Shown here: positions 1-11,871 of the stretch, one piece after another
Layout of the letters: the number at the start of each line of letters is the position of its first letter
Position numbering within the stretch: the stretch's first letter is position 1
Source of the DNA: Smallanthus sonchifolius
Taxonomy: Eukaryota > Streptophyta > Magnoliopsida > Asterales > Asteraceae
Assembly: GCA_023525975.1 (NCBI GenBank)
Contig: CM042044.1
Span: 12,572,501-12,636,500, forward strand
Length of the DNA stretch: 64,000 bases
Direction of reading: 5' to 3'
Notes under the pieces: model-generated
What the model was told of the DNA's origin: nothing
The model's input: only the letters and a program-made list of their open reading frames with translations
The model's database searches: none
Translations under genes and position numbers: made by a program

Positions 1-1524
1 CGATGCCCTAAGCAGAAAAGAAACCAAACCCCGACGGGTTAGAGCATTACAACTCACTATTCATACAGGACTACCCGAACAAATCCGCAATGCGCAACTC
101 GAAGCCTTAAAAGAGGAGAACTTATCGTTGGAATCCACTCGTGGTATGGAGAAACAACTGGAGGTTAAATCAGATGGTATTCGTTATTTTACGGAACGAA
201 TATGGATACTAGTGTTTAGAAACCTACGAGATCTAGTCATGGATGAAGCTCACAAATCCCGATACTCTATCCATCCGGGATCCGACAAGATGTATCACGA
301 TCTCAAGGTTTTATATTGGTGGCCAAACATGAAAGCCGACATAGCCACCTACGTGAGCAAGTGCCTGACTTGTTCTAAGGTCAAGGTGGAGCACCAAAAG
401 CCATCCGGATTACTTCAACAATCGGAAATACCAATGTGGAAATGGGAGCAGATTTCCATGGATTTCATAACCAAATTACCCCGAACCCCTACTGGATGTG
501 ACACAATCTGGGTACTAGTGAATCGCCTAACCAAATCAGCTCATTTCCTTGCTATCAAAGAGACCGATAAAATGGAAAAGTTAACTCGTCTCTACCTTAA
601 GGAAGTAGTATCTCGACATGGAGTGCCAATCTCCATCATTTCCGACAGAGACGCCCGATTCACCTCACGTTTCTGGCAATCGTTACAGAAAGCTCTAGGC
701 ACGTGCCTGGATATGAGCACAGCGTACCATCCTCAAACAGATAGCCAGAGTGAGCGTACCATTCAAACCCTAGAAGACATGTTAAGGGCTTGTGTGATCG
801 ATTTCAGAAACAGTTGGGAGACTCATTTGCCGTTAGTGGAATTCTCTTACAATAATAGCTATCATACGAGCATCAAAGTAGCACCGTTCGAGGCTTTGTA
901 TGGGAGAAAGTGTCGATCACCACTTTGCTGGGCTGAAGTTGGAGATAGCCAACTTACGGGTGCGGAACTTGTGCATGAAACCTTAGAGAAAATCATGCAA
1001 ATCCGAAACCGTATGGCGGCAGCTCGTGACCGTCAAAAGAGTTATGCAGAAAAACGCAGAAAACCGCTAGAATTCCAAGTGGGAGATAAAGTGTTACTAA
1101 AGGTCTCACCGTGGAAAGGTGTGATTCGTTTTGGAAAACAAGGAAAGTTAAACCCGCGTTACATTGGACCATTCGAGATAGAGAAAAGGATCGGTCCAGC
1201 AGCATACCAACTGAACCTACCGGATACACTCAATGGAGTGCACAACGTATTTCATGTCTCAAAGCTAAAGAAGTGCCTATCAGATGAGACACTTGTAGTT
1301 CCACTCGAGGAGTTAGAAATTGATGAACAGCTACGTTTTAGGAACCCGTTGAAATCATGGACCGAGAGGTCAAGACTCTCAAACGCAGTAAGATACCAAT
1401 TGTCAGAGTTCGCTGGAACTCGAAGCGTGGACCGGAGTTCACGTGGGAACGCGAGGATCAAATGATGAAAAAGTATCCTCACCTGTTCAAACATTCAATG
1501 GCAAACACGGAAGGTACTAACTAA
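1..1524 (+). pseudogene. Ty3/gypsy (Tekay-like chromovirus) integrase and chromodomain, 5' truncated by window, frameshifted
   Basis: This is the C-terminal part of a retrotransposon polyprotein that inserts element cDNA into the genome. The frame is open from the window edge. The H-H-C-C zinc-binding region lies at about 240-390 (CLTC is the last pair). The DDE core shows Asp in SMDFI near 460, Asp in SDRDARF near 650 and Glu in SQSERT near 750. The usual PQTDG is PQTDS here. The chain then reads a GPF-type module and enters a chromodomain. Near position 1338 a few bases are missing, so the frame open from 128 to 1465 ends in nonsense. The real chromodomain continues in another frame (REVKTLKRSKIPIVRVRWNS, then GPEFTWERED) to a stop at about 1524. 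I infer an inactive copy. A polypurine tract and LTR follow directly, as expected for pol. The reverse transcriptase half lies outside the window. Confidence 0.93.
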
Positions 1525-1525
1525 A

Positions 1526-1649
1526 TTTCGAGACGAAATTTATTTCAACAATGGGATGATGTGACAAACCTAAACTTTTTGTTTCAGACGTTACGGACGT
1601 CGTTTAATTTTCGGGACGAAAATTCTTTCAACAAGGGGATGATGTGACA
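1526..1649 (+). other. Duplicated pre-LTR motif and polypurine tract
   Basis: The motif TTTCGAGACGAAATTT at 1526-1541 is followed by AATGGGATGA and TGTGACA (1560-1566). About 82 bp further on the set recurs as TTTTCGGGACGAAAA (from about 1608), AAGGGGATGA and TGTGACA (1643-1649). The second copy is the true polypurine tract and LTR start. The first looks like an older junction kept beside it. Confidence 0.7.
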
Positions 1650-4256
1650 TCCGGCAATTTTCAGGTTAACTCCGTTAACTCAAACCTCGTTAGTTCAAAC
1701 ATTTTTCATTACAAACTCAGTTATCTCAGTTAGTCACACATACATTGCATTTAATTAGGATTAATTAAATGTGTCAGTTAGTTCGCACACATCAGATCGC
1801 ACTCGAGTCTAACCCGGAACGTTGGTGAACTAATAAAATAAAATAAATACAATTATTTTCAATATAAATTATGTGAATTTATATGTTTAGTGAATTATCT
1901 GTGAATTATGTGAACTTTCGTGATACCGCGTAGAATTATCAGATATATATTTTACTGATTATTTTTATAGAACACAGAACTTTTATAAAAATAATTATTT
2001 AAAACAAATTCTATCTAATAGATTTATTTAAATGTTTTTTTAGTGCATGATTATCCATAACTTAAAACCCATACATTTAGGATAAGGATTTTTGAAATTT
2101 AAACCAAATCTCATCCTCTCCCTCTCTCAAAATCTTGACCCAAACCCCCCTTGGTCCTCTCTCTCGGCCGCAAGCAAGAACACCCCAAGCACCATCGATT
2201 CGATCTCCGATCTTGCAATTGAACGCGTATTTGGACTCCTCTCGACGTTTCTAACACTCCTACGTAAGTCGTTTCGTTCAATTTCATCATCTTTTGATTC
2301 CTAAATTTTAGATCATAACCCTAGTTCATCCAAACATGGATTTTTATAATAAAAATGTTAACTTTATTATTGTTTTGTATGTATTTGTTGATTTTATGGT
2401 TATTTGCAAAACCCTAGATCCGTGTGGTTAGTAACATGTTAAATATTGGAACTTTTGATTATGTGAAGTATAGAAATCGCATGTTAGACGTGAGTAATGA
2501 TTAATATAGTTGTAATTATATTATTTGAAAGATTTAGAATTGATTTGACGTGTTAATTGGATGAATAAAACGTGTAATGGAGAAGTTACTAAAAGAGGAA
2601 ACTTTTTAAGAATTCTATCTTGCATACTAGAAGTGATTTGAATGATATGATGATGGTTATGAGTTACTTGATACATGTTTAGATGATTTGTGAAATCAGA
2701 TTTTGAATACATAACCCGGTTTTGCGAACTTTCCAAATAAGGAAACTTTAATTGTTAAAAGTGGTTAGAACTTGCTATTTAGACATGCATGATATGGTTT
2801 GATGATTGGTACATGTTAGCTAAGATACAATAACATGTTGTAACGTGTTAGGTGTTTGAAAGCACGCATGCTAGTCATAGGTTACTAAAGTTGGAAACTT
2901 TGTCTTGAAATATGATTTGCATGTTTAGGTTCTAGAAAATTGTTATGTGATGTGATGAGCTAAAACATGTTAGAGTGATACTACAAACATATCAATGATG
3001 ATAGTTTCCAGGAAACACGAGTCCCGAACAAACTTACTATTTATAGAAACCTGCTATTTATAGAAACCTGCTATTTTTGGAAACTTTCTATTTTTGGAAA
3101 CTTTCTATTTTTGGAAACTTGCTATTTTTGGAAACTTTCTATTTTTGGAAACTTTCTATTTGTTTGTTAGAACAATAAGGAATTGTTGCTAAGTGTTACC
3201 TGCATGAGCTTGTGTGTATAATATAGAAGTATTATACTGAACAAACATTTAATCGTTAAACGGGTCACCAACGGGTCGTCGGGTCAAAATTGGTCAAACT
3301 TGGTCAAACATGAGTCAAACTTGCAAACTTTTCTAAACCCTTAAAACAATGAGATTGTTTGGATACTTAGGGTTCGTATCAACTTGCACAAACACACACT
3401 TATAAACCGGTGTTTATAGGTGGCAGTTAGTCGTCAAGCATTCTAAGTTCGCTTTACTTCGCACATACTCTAAGGTGAGTTTCACGGCCCCTTTTCTTAC
3501 GTTTTAAACTTGGGGGAGAAAACATGGGTACGAACATTTAGATCTTACATTTCTTTTATATCACTTGTGTACTAAGCGCAAACATATCATGAAAGTCCTT
3601 ACTTATCGAACCGTTAGTATATGGGTTAGCGAGGTAATCTTGAGTAGTACTACTGGGCACTGACAATCCCCACCCGCGTTAGTCGCGCTAACACGACAGG
3701 TAGTCGAACGGGTGTAACATTGACCTAAACATTCACCATTGATTATGAGAGTCATGGTGGGAGGCAGTACAAACATAAACAGTCAGCTTCGGTGTCGAAA
3801 CGTTTTAGTAACATGTACTAGGTTAGCTACCTATGATATAAATTGTAAATGGTATTATCTAGTAAACTTTACAAACATTGAAACCTGTGAACTCACCAAC
3901 CTAGTGTTGACACGTTTTAGCATGTTTTCTCAGGTAATTAAGGTACAAGCACGAGTTAAGGCATGCATGCATTTGAAGTCTATCACTTTCAAACTCAAGA
4001 ATTATTTATTTTAATTATCGTTGAATTGTTTATTTTGACGCAACTGTTTTGGCGCATGCTTTCATCTAACTTTTCGCTTCCGCAAGTCTTACATCAAATC
4101 AGTGTTTTCATTTCTAGTGTTGCATCGTGACTATGAGCTATACTAGTGGTTTTTCTTAAACTCATATAGAGTCGTTCAACGTAACTAATGACTGGGATCC
4201 TGTTATGTCACGCCCCTAATGGTAAAACTCCGTTGGTGGATTTTGGGGGTGTGACA
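1643..4256 (+). mobile_element. 3' LTR of Tekay-like element (LTR family A, plus orientation)
   Basis: The LTR opens with TGTGACATCCGG after a polypurine tract and closes with GGGGGTGTGACA. The end sequences match, in reverse, two solo LTRs at 17549-20289 and 46231-48894, although the middle differs strongly, so this is a related subfamily. Near its 3' end is a block shared with the other LTR families here (GTGAACTCACCAAC, then CATGTTTTCTCAGG at about 3886-3934). No long ORF in it is credible. The 5' LTR and left target duplication are outside the window. Confidence 0.88.
3037..3155. repeat. 17-bp minisatellite, 7 tandem units, inside LTR A
   Basis: Seven tandem copies of a 17-bp unit, consensus CTATTTTTGGAAACTTT, with the first two units diverged (CTATTTATAGAAACCTG). 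Isolated copies of the core GGAAACTTT also occur upstream in the LTR (around 2598, 2742 and 2891). The array is absent from the two solo LTRs of the same family. Confidence 0.9.
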
Positions 4257-4309
4257 CACACATATATATATATATATACACATGCATACAAGTTTTCAAA
4301 TACCTCGAC

Positions 4310-4783
4310 TTTGTTCGGTCCAGATGAAGAAGTCTCTTGATTGGTTTCAGGCTCCATCTCTAATTGGTGTTGTATTTAATTTCACAAAGATGAATTAATA
4401 CACACACAAATACATATATAAATATATATATATGTTGAAAATTATACTTTAAATAAATACTTACAAGTTGTTGCTCTACTTCGCTGTCAATCGTACCATC
4501 TTTACGTGTATAAGCAGCGCCGCTGCAATTATAATAAATACTTACAAGTTGTTTCTCTACTTGGCCATCCCTCGAGTATTCCGCCGTGGGGCCGCTACCG
4601 TTGTAATTATAATTAAAAATTATTAGTCACGATGTTTATAATAAATGAATGAATGTAGTAATTAAAGAAGTTATAATAAGACTTACCATCCTCCTCGTAG
4701 TGATCATGCCCGGCACCAAAGCCGTCAGGTGATGGTGGATCCTGGCCCGCGCCATCTCCTCCGTGGCCCATCACATCGGCCAT
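4310..4783 (-). pseudogene. CACTA transposase-like gene fragments (N-terminal exons, one duplicated)
   Basis: On the minus strand an ATG at 4783 starts MADVMGHGGDGAG, rich in Gly, Pro and Asp, and runs to a GT donor after 4687. Two downstream exons are near-duplicates: about 4547-4597 encodes TAEYSRDGQVEKQL and about 4465-4520 encodes YTRKDGTIDSEVEQQL. Both end before the same GTAAGT-type donor. A further exon at about 4310-4370 encodes PETNQETSSSGPNK. The Y-x-R-D/K-D-G-x-x-E motif is typical of plant Ptta/En/Spm transposase genes. Exon phases do not join cleanly and the rest of the gene is absent, so I call it a pseudogene. Exon borders are by eye. Confidence 0.55.
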
Positions 4784-4866
4784 GACGTAAAGTAGCAAAT
4801 ACCAAACAGAAATCATGCTGAAAAGTTATAAGATAGAAATATATATATATATATATATATGAATGT

Positions 4867-4923
4867 GTATTACATGATTGTTTGTTTAAGAAAGATTTGA
4901 CATCATTTCCCCTTAGCTCCCAA

Positions 4924-4965
<42 letters not shown>

Positions 4966-5022
4966 GAGGAGTAAAGAGAAAATGACAAATGAATCTTTCT
5001 TAAACAAACAATCATGTAATAC
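4867..5022. repeat. 31-bp perfect inverted repeat around a (TA)n tract
   Basis: The sequence at 4867-4897 is the exact reverse complement of 4992-5022 (31 of 31 bases by eye). The spacer of about 94 bp contains a (TA)n run at 4925-4962. Another (TA)n lies just outside at 4839-4860. It could extrude as a cruciform. It lies inside the CACTA remnant. Confidence 0.85.
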
Positions 5023-5863
5023 ATATTCACATCGTAAATGAGATAAAGTATTCAAAAAGCAGTCCCTAAACAACTAATATATATATTATGCAACGTTTCT
5101 AACTTAAATAAATATATATTAACTTAAATACATACTTACATATATACATATATTAGCATACATACATACATGACCAAAGAATGTTCTTTCTCTCCTCACA
5201 AACCATCTCTAGTCTTGTCATTTTCCATATATAAAAGGGTCAAATCAGGTTTACTCTAATAATCTGTACGTTGACCCCGATTAGCTAACATACAAAATAT
5301 GTAACAAAAAAAATTACCTGAGTCAGGTGGTCAGAGACGGGAGCTGGAGTCGGGTGGTCGGAGACGAGAGCCGGAGTCGGGTGACCGGAGAAGTAGAATC
5401 CCCTCCTAAATAAAAACTAATTAATACAAAGTATTAATAAATTTTAAAATAAAACTCCCAAATTACCCAGTGGTGCTGCGGCAAGGTACATGGTGGTGGT
5501 CCAGCAAGCACGAGGCGGTTGCAGGTGGTGGAACGGCAATGTGGTTGCTCGTCGATTTGTGGGAAGAGGAGGCCGTGAGCTGCGCGATATGTGGAGATTC
5601 TACTTCTCCATCAGCTGCGCGATTTGTGGGAAGAGAGGCTAGGGCTGGAAATGAGGGAAAGTGGTCCGGGAGGGAAATATAGGCGCCAGATTATTACAGG
5701 TCATTAGCGGCGACATGTCGCCACTATTGCCTACCGAACCCTAGCCCTTGGATAAAGTCGCTTATCAACGGTCAGATGAGTTTGCTAAGGATTTCATCCG
5801 GATTATGAGCAATAGCGGCGACATGTAATGTCGTCGCCGCTATTGCTTGTGTTTCTTGTAGTG

Positions 5864-6106
5864 ATGATGGCATGCCAACAAAAAATAATTAAAAAATGAA
5901 ATTGTACTTTAGAAGTCCTATTTGCTTTAATAATAATAAAAAAATGAAATCGTAGTTGTCAACTACGATTTGTAAGTTTTATTAGTTTTAAAAATGGGCA
6001 AGGGAGGAAACATCTTTGGTAGTTCAAAATAAAAAAGTTGTGTGTCATCATATTATTGGTAGTAAACCATCTTGATGTTGGTTATAGTTGTTGCTCATGA
6101 TTAGTT
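5864..6106. other. Short spacer without recognised feature
   Basis: AT-rich DNA between the CACTA end and the SINE. No ORF or repeat is recognised. The last 12 bases (TCATGATTAGTT) are the target duplication of the SINE. Confidence 0.5.
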
Positions 6107-6324
6107 TTTTTTTGAACGAAACACCTAGATATTTCTAGGATAATTGGGTTTTTTCGGGGCGACACCTAAAATATCCAGGGCAGTCCACCACAGGAGGAAC
6201 CCCCCAACTGGGTAAACCCCCTGACCTGGCTACAGACCGCTTTTTTTGCTGTGGCCAAGATTCGAACCCAAGACCTCCACTATGGGAAGTCTTGGGGCTA
6301 CCATTGCACCAGATGACCAGCGGT
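6107..6324 (-). mobile_element. tRNA-derived SINE with 12-bp target duplication
   Basis: On the minus strand it starts with a tRNA-like head: A-box-like TGGTGCAATGG and B-box GGTTCGAATCT, the internal RNA polymerase III promoter. It ends TTTCGTTCAAAAAAAAA. TCATGATTAGTT flanks it at 6095-6106 and 6325-6336, a perfect 12-bp target duplication. It is about 218 bp, non-coding, and would depend on LINE machinery. The 3' end TCGTTCAAAA is shared with the SINEs at 29720 and 38868. Confidence 0.85.
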
Positions 6325-6336
6325 TCATGATTAGTT

Positions 6337-9252
6337 ACTATTGACAATCAATTACTACTGAAAGTCAATTACTATTAATAATCAGTTCATACGGATGACC
6401 AGTTTTCATCTAACCTCTCTCAACCATACTTTCAACTAAGAAAATTGAATTTTCACTTGCCATGGACACAACTCACTAACCGGGCAGCAAAACCCCCGCC
6501 ATAGAAGCTGCCCCTTTGGACCTAGCCATGGGGCAGCCCTCTTGAAATCATGGCGTTCGTTGATGCTGGAAATCAAAATAATTTTGAACGAGTGTGCACT
6601 TCATACATTCTAAATCATATCAATGTTTATATAATTTTCCTTCGGTCTTAAGTAAATTCAATCAACTAAACTGAGTTGATGATAATGTTTTCTGATGAGT
6701 ATTCCACTTTTTAAGTATCGGTTTTCTTGGACCCCAAGCTAACATGAATTCGAGAAGCATCTCTTGAATCACCATCATGTTATGAATATCCGCGCTAAAA
6801 GAAACTGCTCTAAAATATATATATGCTTCCTGATAAAATATTAAGAGTATTCATTGCAGCATCTCCATCTCCATCTTTATAATTTAACTAAATATCATTT
6901 TTTTCAAATTTATCTTTTAATTTGATTTAACCTTACACATCTCATTCTCTATCTCATTTACAAACACTTATTTTATTATATTCTCTTTTTAGAAACTTAC
7001 CAAAAATATAAAGATTGATGAAAATGGATCTCTATATTTAGAGAATTTCTATTTACTTAACTCTAAAATTTAAAGATGGAGATAAAGATCTTAGTGGAGG
7101 TGCAAAATATATAGAAGAAATCTCTAAATAATAGATACGAAGATGAATATAGAGACATTGTTATGAATGATGTATCACTAATTCGAAGATCTAATAGTAC
7201 ACTTGATAAGTTTCAAATTTGAAATGAAATCAACGGTGATTGGAAGACTTTAGGATTGGGTGGAAGTAAAATCAATAGAATGGCCACACACAAGTTCTTA
7301 AATCGAGCTCTTTTGGAAGCTTATGGTGTCGTAATGGATACATAAGAAACTTAGAATAATCCCATATTTGTTTTATTACTTTGATTAGTGGTAAATGAAT
7401 TTTAAATCTCATAAAAGTTTTTCAAATATCTTAAGCTTAATTTTGGCCGGCATTTACAATAAGGGTAAGAATCTAATTTCTCTAAAGCTAAGGGATAAGG
7501 GTGGCATAATACTCCACACCCCCCTCCTCAACTATAGATATATGCTTTTAGTTTTTGAGTTAATTTCTTTAAAACTGAATTTTCTTTCATCAACAACATA
7601 TTTTTCTTTAAAATTAACAATTTTGAGCCCTTCTTCCTCATCAAATACGTTTGATACATGAATACATACATTATTGTCATAACTCTTACCACTTCATAAT
7701 AATTTCATCGTACTAAAGCTTATTCCTGGGATTTTTGTGTTTGACATTTGTGTTGCAAGATTACTTGAGTGGTTCTAGGAAGTGTTCTCATGTATATTTG
7801 TTTCTCAAGGGTAATCTTTGATTTGGCTAAAAGTGTTCTATTATCTTCTCCACCAATGTCATCATTTGGTCCATCCTTGATGTAAGGCACTAATTTGAGC
7901 CATTAATTCATCTTGTGATTGATTTGTGTTCTATCTTTTTACATTGATACTAAGTTTGAGATGGCCAAGATTTTCTCATGCCATGGATTAGTAAATCAAG
8001 TTTCTTTTTTTTTCATTTGTCCTCTCAAAGGTTTAAAGAACCGTGGGGTTTGTCAATCAAGTTTCCCTAGTACTTCATATTTTATTGTTTAAAAGACGGT
8101 TATTGATCCCTTGTTTTAATAGGTCTTTAGTAACTAAAAATAAGGAAGATGAAATTTGTAATCCCCAACTAAGTGATAAACTATAGTGGGTCTAGATCCT
8201 TTTCTCCTTTTTTAGTACATTTTTTACGTGTTTATTCCTCCCCTATTTTCCTATTGTCAAGTAGATTCACCGGAAGTATCAAAGAGGTTCACATAAAGAA
8301 ACTCAATTAGGGCGGGATGTGATGTTTTATCATTAGTTATTGCAACGTTTGTATGTGATCGTGAACATTATCTTGATGTTGTACATGTTCTTCCTTTAAC
8401 TTGTCAAGTGCGGAAATTTGATTGAATTCCTTTATGCTAAAAGAAAAAACACTAGTTTAGATTCCGTGTTTACACACGGGGTGAAAAGTATCAATATATA
8501 ATTTTTTTATATCTTTATATTTTATATGTGTAAAAATATATTACATATACTAAGGATAGAAACAAACTCAAAATATGTAAAAATTAATATACAATTGGGT
8601 TTTGAAAATACGTTAACTACTATTTAATATAATTTGACTTTTATTTATTATTTGATTGAAATAAAAGTTACATAATTAAATTTTAAAGTTTCTTATAATA
8701 GCGGATAATTTAAAATAAATGTGTTTTATTAGTATAATTATTGTTTTCTTTAAATATATATTATTATTAAAAGGAAGTATATTAAATAAGAGAGAGATGC
8801 GATAAAAAATGGTGAGTATGAATATGGAGGCGACACGTGGCACTAGAAAACCTTTATTTATTATATAGTATATATGTGTTTATTATAAAATTACATAGAA
8901 ACTAGATACGTGAGACAATATTAAAATACGCATTCTCTACTCTGTATCTACTTCCCTCATAAAATTATCACACATGCACTGGATTTAAATTCACAAACAT
9001 TTAGTTAAGGAGTACATCATTTTACCACCACGATGTCCCCTTGAGGACAAGAACTTGTTATTTAAGGAAACATAATTCTTATAAACTAATTTAAAAAAAT
9101 ATTAAATGGAACTTGGTTCTTTCTTAAAATCAGGTTATATTAACAGTAATAGTGTCCACTATCCAACTCCTTATAAATAAGTTATATTAAGAGTAATAAT
9201 GTAATCAGGTAATATTCTTTAGGGACCGGTTGCAAAACATGGATATATTATA
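6337..9252. other. Intergenic DNA, no gene recognised
   Basis: About 2.9 kb of AT-rich sequence. The longest ORF (7395-7661, 88 codons) has no recognisable domain and ordinary AT-rich composition. At about 8447 the phrase CCGTGTTTACACACGGGG begins a block ending near 8870 that looks like an unclassified repeat. I see no splice-consistent gene. Confidence 0.5.
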
Positions 9253-9788
9253 TAGGGTGAGCATGGGTTGTTTTGGTTCGGTTATATAGTAAAACCGAAC
9301 CTATAACCAATGTTTCAAAGTATTTAGTTTTTCATAGCCAATCATAACTTTGCTTATTAGAAATGATTGATTCGGTTAATTTGCTCATTGCAAAAAACTG
9401 ATTAATTCAGTTAACCATCGATGAACCACTGACTTTGAAGATGGGTGAATTCAAGCTAATGTCAATTAACAAATTAAGTTGTATCTTGGATGACAAAAAA
9501 CTAACAATCATTTTAATTTATAAAGGAGAATAAGTGGCAATTAATATGTAATTTAAAAAAAATATATAACAATTTTTTTCCAATATGTAACATATTATTT
9601 ATAGAAAAGTAGAGAAAATGTAAAAGTTAGTTTTTTTAGGTTATGTTCAATTGATTCGGTTATTTATGAACATAATAACCATAACTGAGTCATAATAATT
9701 AGTTATCAAAAAGTTCATAAACCAAACCATTGGTTCGGTTATGATATGGTTATCCGATTTCAGCTCACTCTAATTTCAGCTCACTCTA
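9253..9788. mobile_element. hAT-type MITE, 536 bp
   Basis: The left end is TAGGGTGAGCATGGG and the right end, reverse complemented, is TAGAGTGAGCTGAAAT. Further in, both arms carry AACCGAACC/GGTTCGGTT. The flanks ATATTATA (9245-9252) and ATATTACC (9789-9796) fit an 8-bp duplication with two changes. No coding capacity. The right terminal 17 bp are tandemly duplicated. Confidence 0.7.
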
Positions 9789-10225
9789 ATATTACCTTTT
9801 AATTGAACTTGCGAATTATAGCATGATTGGTTTTCTTGGATATATTAACCCATGTGTAGTAGTGTTGGTTGATCGGTTTTACCAATTTAATAAACATGTC
9901 ATGTTTGAGTTATTTTGTTTAACTCTTTTAATAAATGAATTGTGTTTAGGTTATACTAAAATTAGGGTGGAAGGGGTGGGACTCGGTTTGGGCTTAGGTA
10001 GTCTGGGGTTCGCGATAACATCGTCGCTAGTCCTTCTGGTTGGGGTTGGGTTCATCACACGGGTTGATGAACCCGGGTGAATGTAGTCGTTGGAGTGTGT
10101 ACCGTTGGACAAAAGAGTTGTTTAGGGTGGAGTGGACCGTTGGGAAACAAAAAAAAAATCTATAAATTCAACCTTTTGCTACATAAATTTTATACAAAAA
10201 AATAGTCTTCTCTACTACTTTAATA

Positions 10226-10735
10226 TTCTACTACACTCAAATATATCCAAGGAAACAAGCATCCTCCACCCGGAAAGCGTATAGACCAAAAGTCCGTTCG
10301 GGTCCAATTGAGCCGACTCCACCCCAATCTTTTCAATATTCCAAATTTTACTAACATCCTCCAACCCAATCGTCCATACTTGTCCAATTTGCACCAGGTC
10401 ATTTTGTACTTCCACAAATCGAAGGACCACCGTTTTTATACTACCAAAATCAACCATTTCGTAACCCAACCCAGTCTGTTTCATAAACCGAAGAACAAAA
10501 ATATGAGGTGGAACAAGAAGTCGAAGAAGAAGAACAAGATGACACCATTCAAAAGAAAGGAAAATTCGCAAACGAGGCGCCTTGTAAGCCTCGGGAGAAT
10601 CATGAGGAAGTTCTCTTGGCCAAAGCTTGGATTCGTATCTCCGAAAACCCAAAAACCGGAGATCAACAAAAAAAAAGCTCATTGTTTCGGGGACGAGTGT
10701 TTAAACATTTTAGTAAGAATGTTGGTGGAATCTAA
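10226..10735 (+). pseudogene. PIF/Harbinger ORF1 (Myb/SANT-like) remnant
   Basis: The segment reads as a decayed protein-coding stretch rich in Pro, Asn and Gln, broken by a stop near 10350. It continues in the frame of 10508-10735 into an acidic linker and then NHEEVLLAKAWIRISENPKT, the trihelix/Myb-like signature of Harbinger ORF1 proteins. That protein helps the transposase bind element ends. It stops at FKHFSKNVGGI, well short of a full ORF1. No DDE transposase lies nearby. Some plant annotations give such fragments unrelated names. I see no reason to call this a host gene. Confidence 0.55.
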
Positions 10736-10769
10736 CAGACATTCCTATTACTCTATTAGATTAAGGTAA

Positions 10770-11871
10770 AAAAAATACTAGAGTAGTTTAAGGTTCCACC
10801 CCTTCACCTTTAGCCCCACAACATGACCGGCATCGTACATGTTCGTGAAAACCATGTCTTAAAAAATGACATTTAAATACTTCAATGAAATTTATTACAG
10901 TAAGTGAATTCCACCAATGATAGGCACAAGCTGTAATTACTACGACACATGAAATCAACATCTCTATCAAGGTATAAATGGTCTGTTTGAATATTAACAA
11001 TGTTAGCGGCTGATCTATAAACAAAAAACTCATGACACGTAATGTACATGTTATATATTATCTCTTGTTTTTAGTGTATATGTAGCACCCAATAGAAATA
11101 TTAGAACGATTTAAAATGATTCGATACTTTTCGCCAAATAGAACTACTTTTTAATGCTTTATCATTTTAAAGAAATAGATTTTTAAATTGTATATTAATT
11201 TCTCTCACCTAAATCAATTTTAATAGTTAATTACTAAAATAATTTATGTGGATTTCTTTATGATGTTGTCGAGATTCTCTTGGTCGACATATTGCCGAAC
11301 ATGTTGTATCAAAAATATATTTATTGTATTTTATAATGGAAAAAACTAAAATGAAGGTCCACTAAAACAGTAAAACTTAGTGAAAGAATTTATGCTAACA
11401 TCTTTTAATTAAATTATATTATGTTACATTTGAGCCGTGTTGTAAAAGATTAAAATATTATAATTAAGGTCGAAAGGTTGTCTTATTATATGTTCAAAAT
11501 AGATTGTAAATATGGATGTATAATTAAAGAGGGGTCACTTTTTCTGTTCGTGTTGATTTTGACATATTACTTGATTCAACTTTGACCAATGTGACAAATT
11601 TAGCTCTAAATATCTCCATTTTGACAAATTTTAAATTAAATAAGCTTATTATGAATGATTTTTAACAAATATGATCAATTTTGAGTTGTGCTCATCTATT
11701 ATCACTTATTTTAACTGCCTCACATATTTTTACTTTGACTTGATTACATGCTCATTTTCAATAGTCTTGCCTTTTGTTAACATATTTTGACATAATATAA
11801 TCATCTTTACCAAATTAAACCTAAGTAGCTTATCATTTGCGATGTTAACATATGCTCCTTCGATGTGACAG
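10770..11871. other. Intergenic DNA, nothing recognised
   Basis: AT-rich, non-coding by inspection. The only ORF above 80 codons (10788-11033, minus) has no recognisable domain. It may include the outer part of the Harbinger remnant. Confidence 0.5.

Larger units (their letters stand above)
4257..5863 (-). mobile_element. CACTA (En/Spm) element remnant, 5' end preserved
   Basis: On the minus strand the element begins CACTACAAGAAA at 5863, the classical CACTA terminus. Subterminal copies of GCGGCGACATGTCGCCGC-like palindromes occur at about 5703-5735 and 5815-5845. Transposase exon fragments follow (4310-4783). The far end is missing: LTR A abuts at 4256. A 3-bp duplication cannot be tested with one end lost. 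Confidence 0.72.

Noticed and set aside
1252..1494. Minus-strand ORFs across the integrase and chromodomain
   Set aside because: They are shadows of the plus-strand retrotransposon frame.
7395..7661. 88-codon ORF as a possible small gene
   Set aside because: AT-rich, low-complexity residues, no domain, no splice or promoter support.
10215..10682. 155-codon minus-strand ORF
   Set aside because: It is antisense to the Harbinger ORF1 remnant and has no domain of its own.
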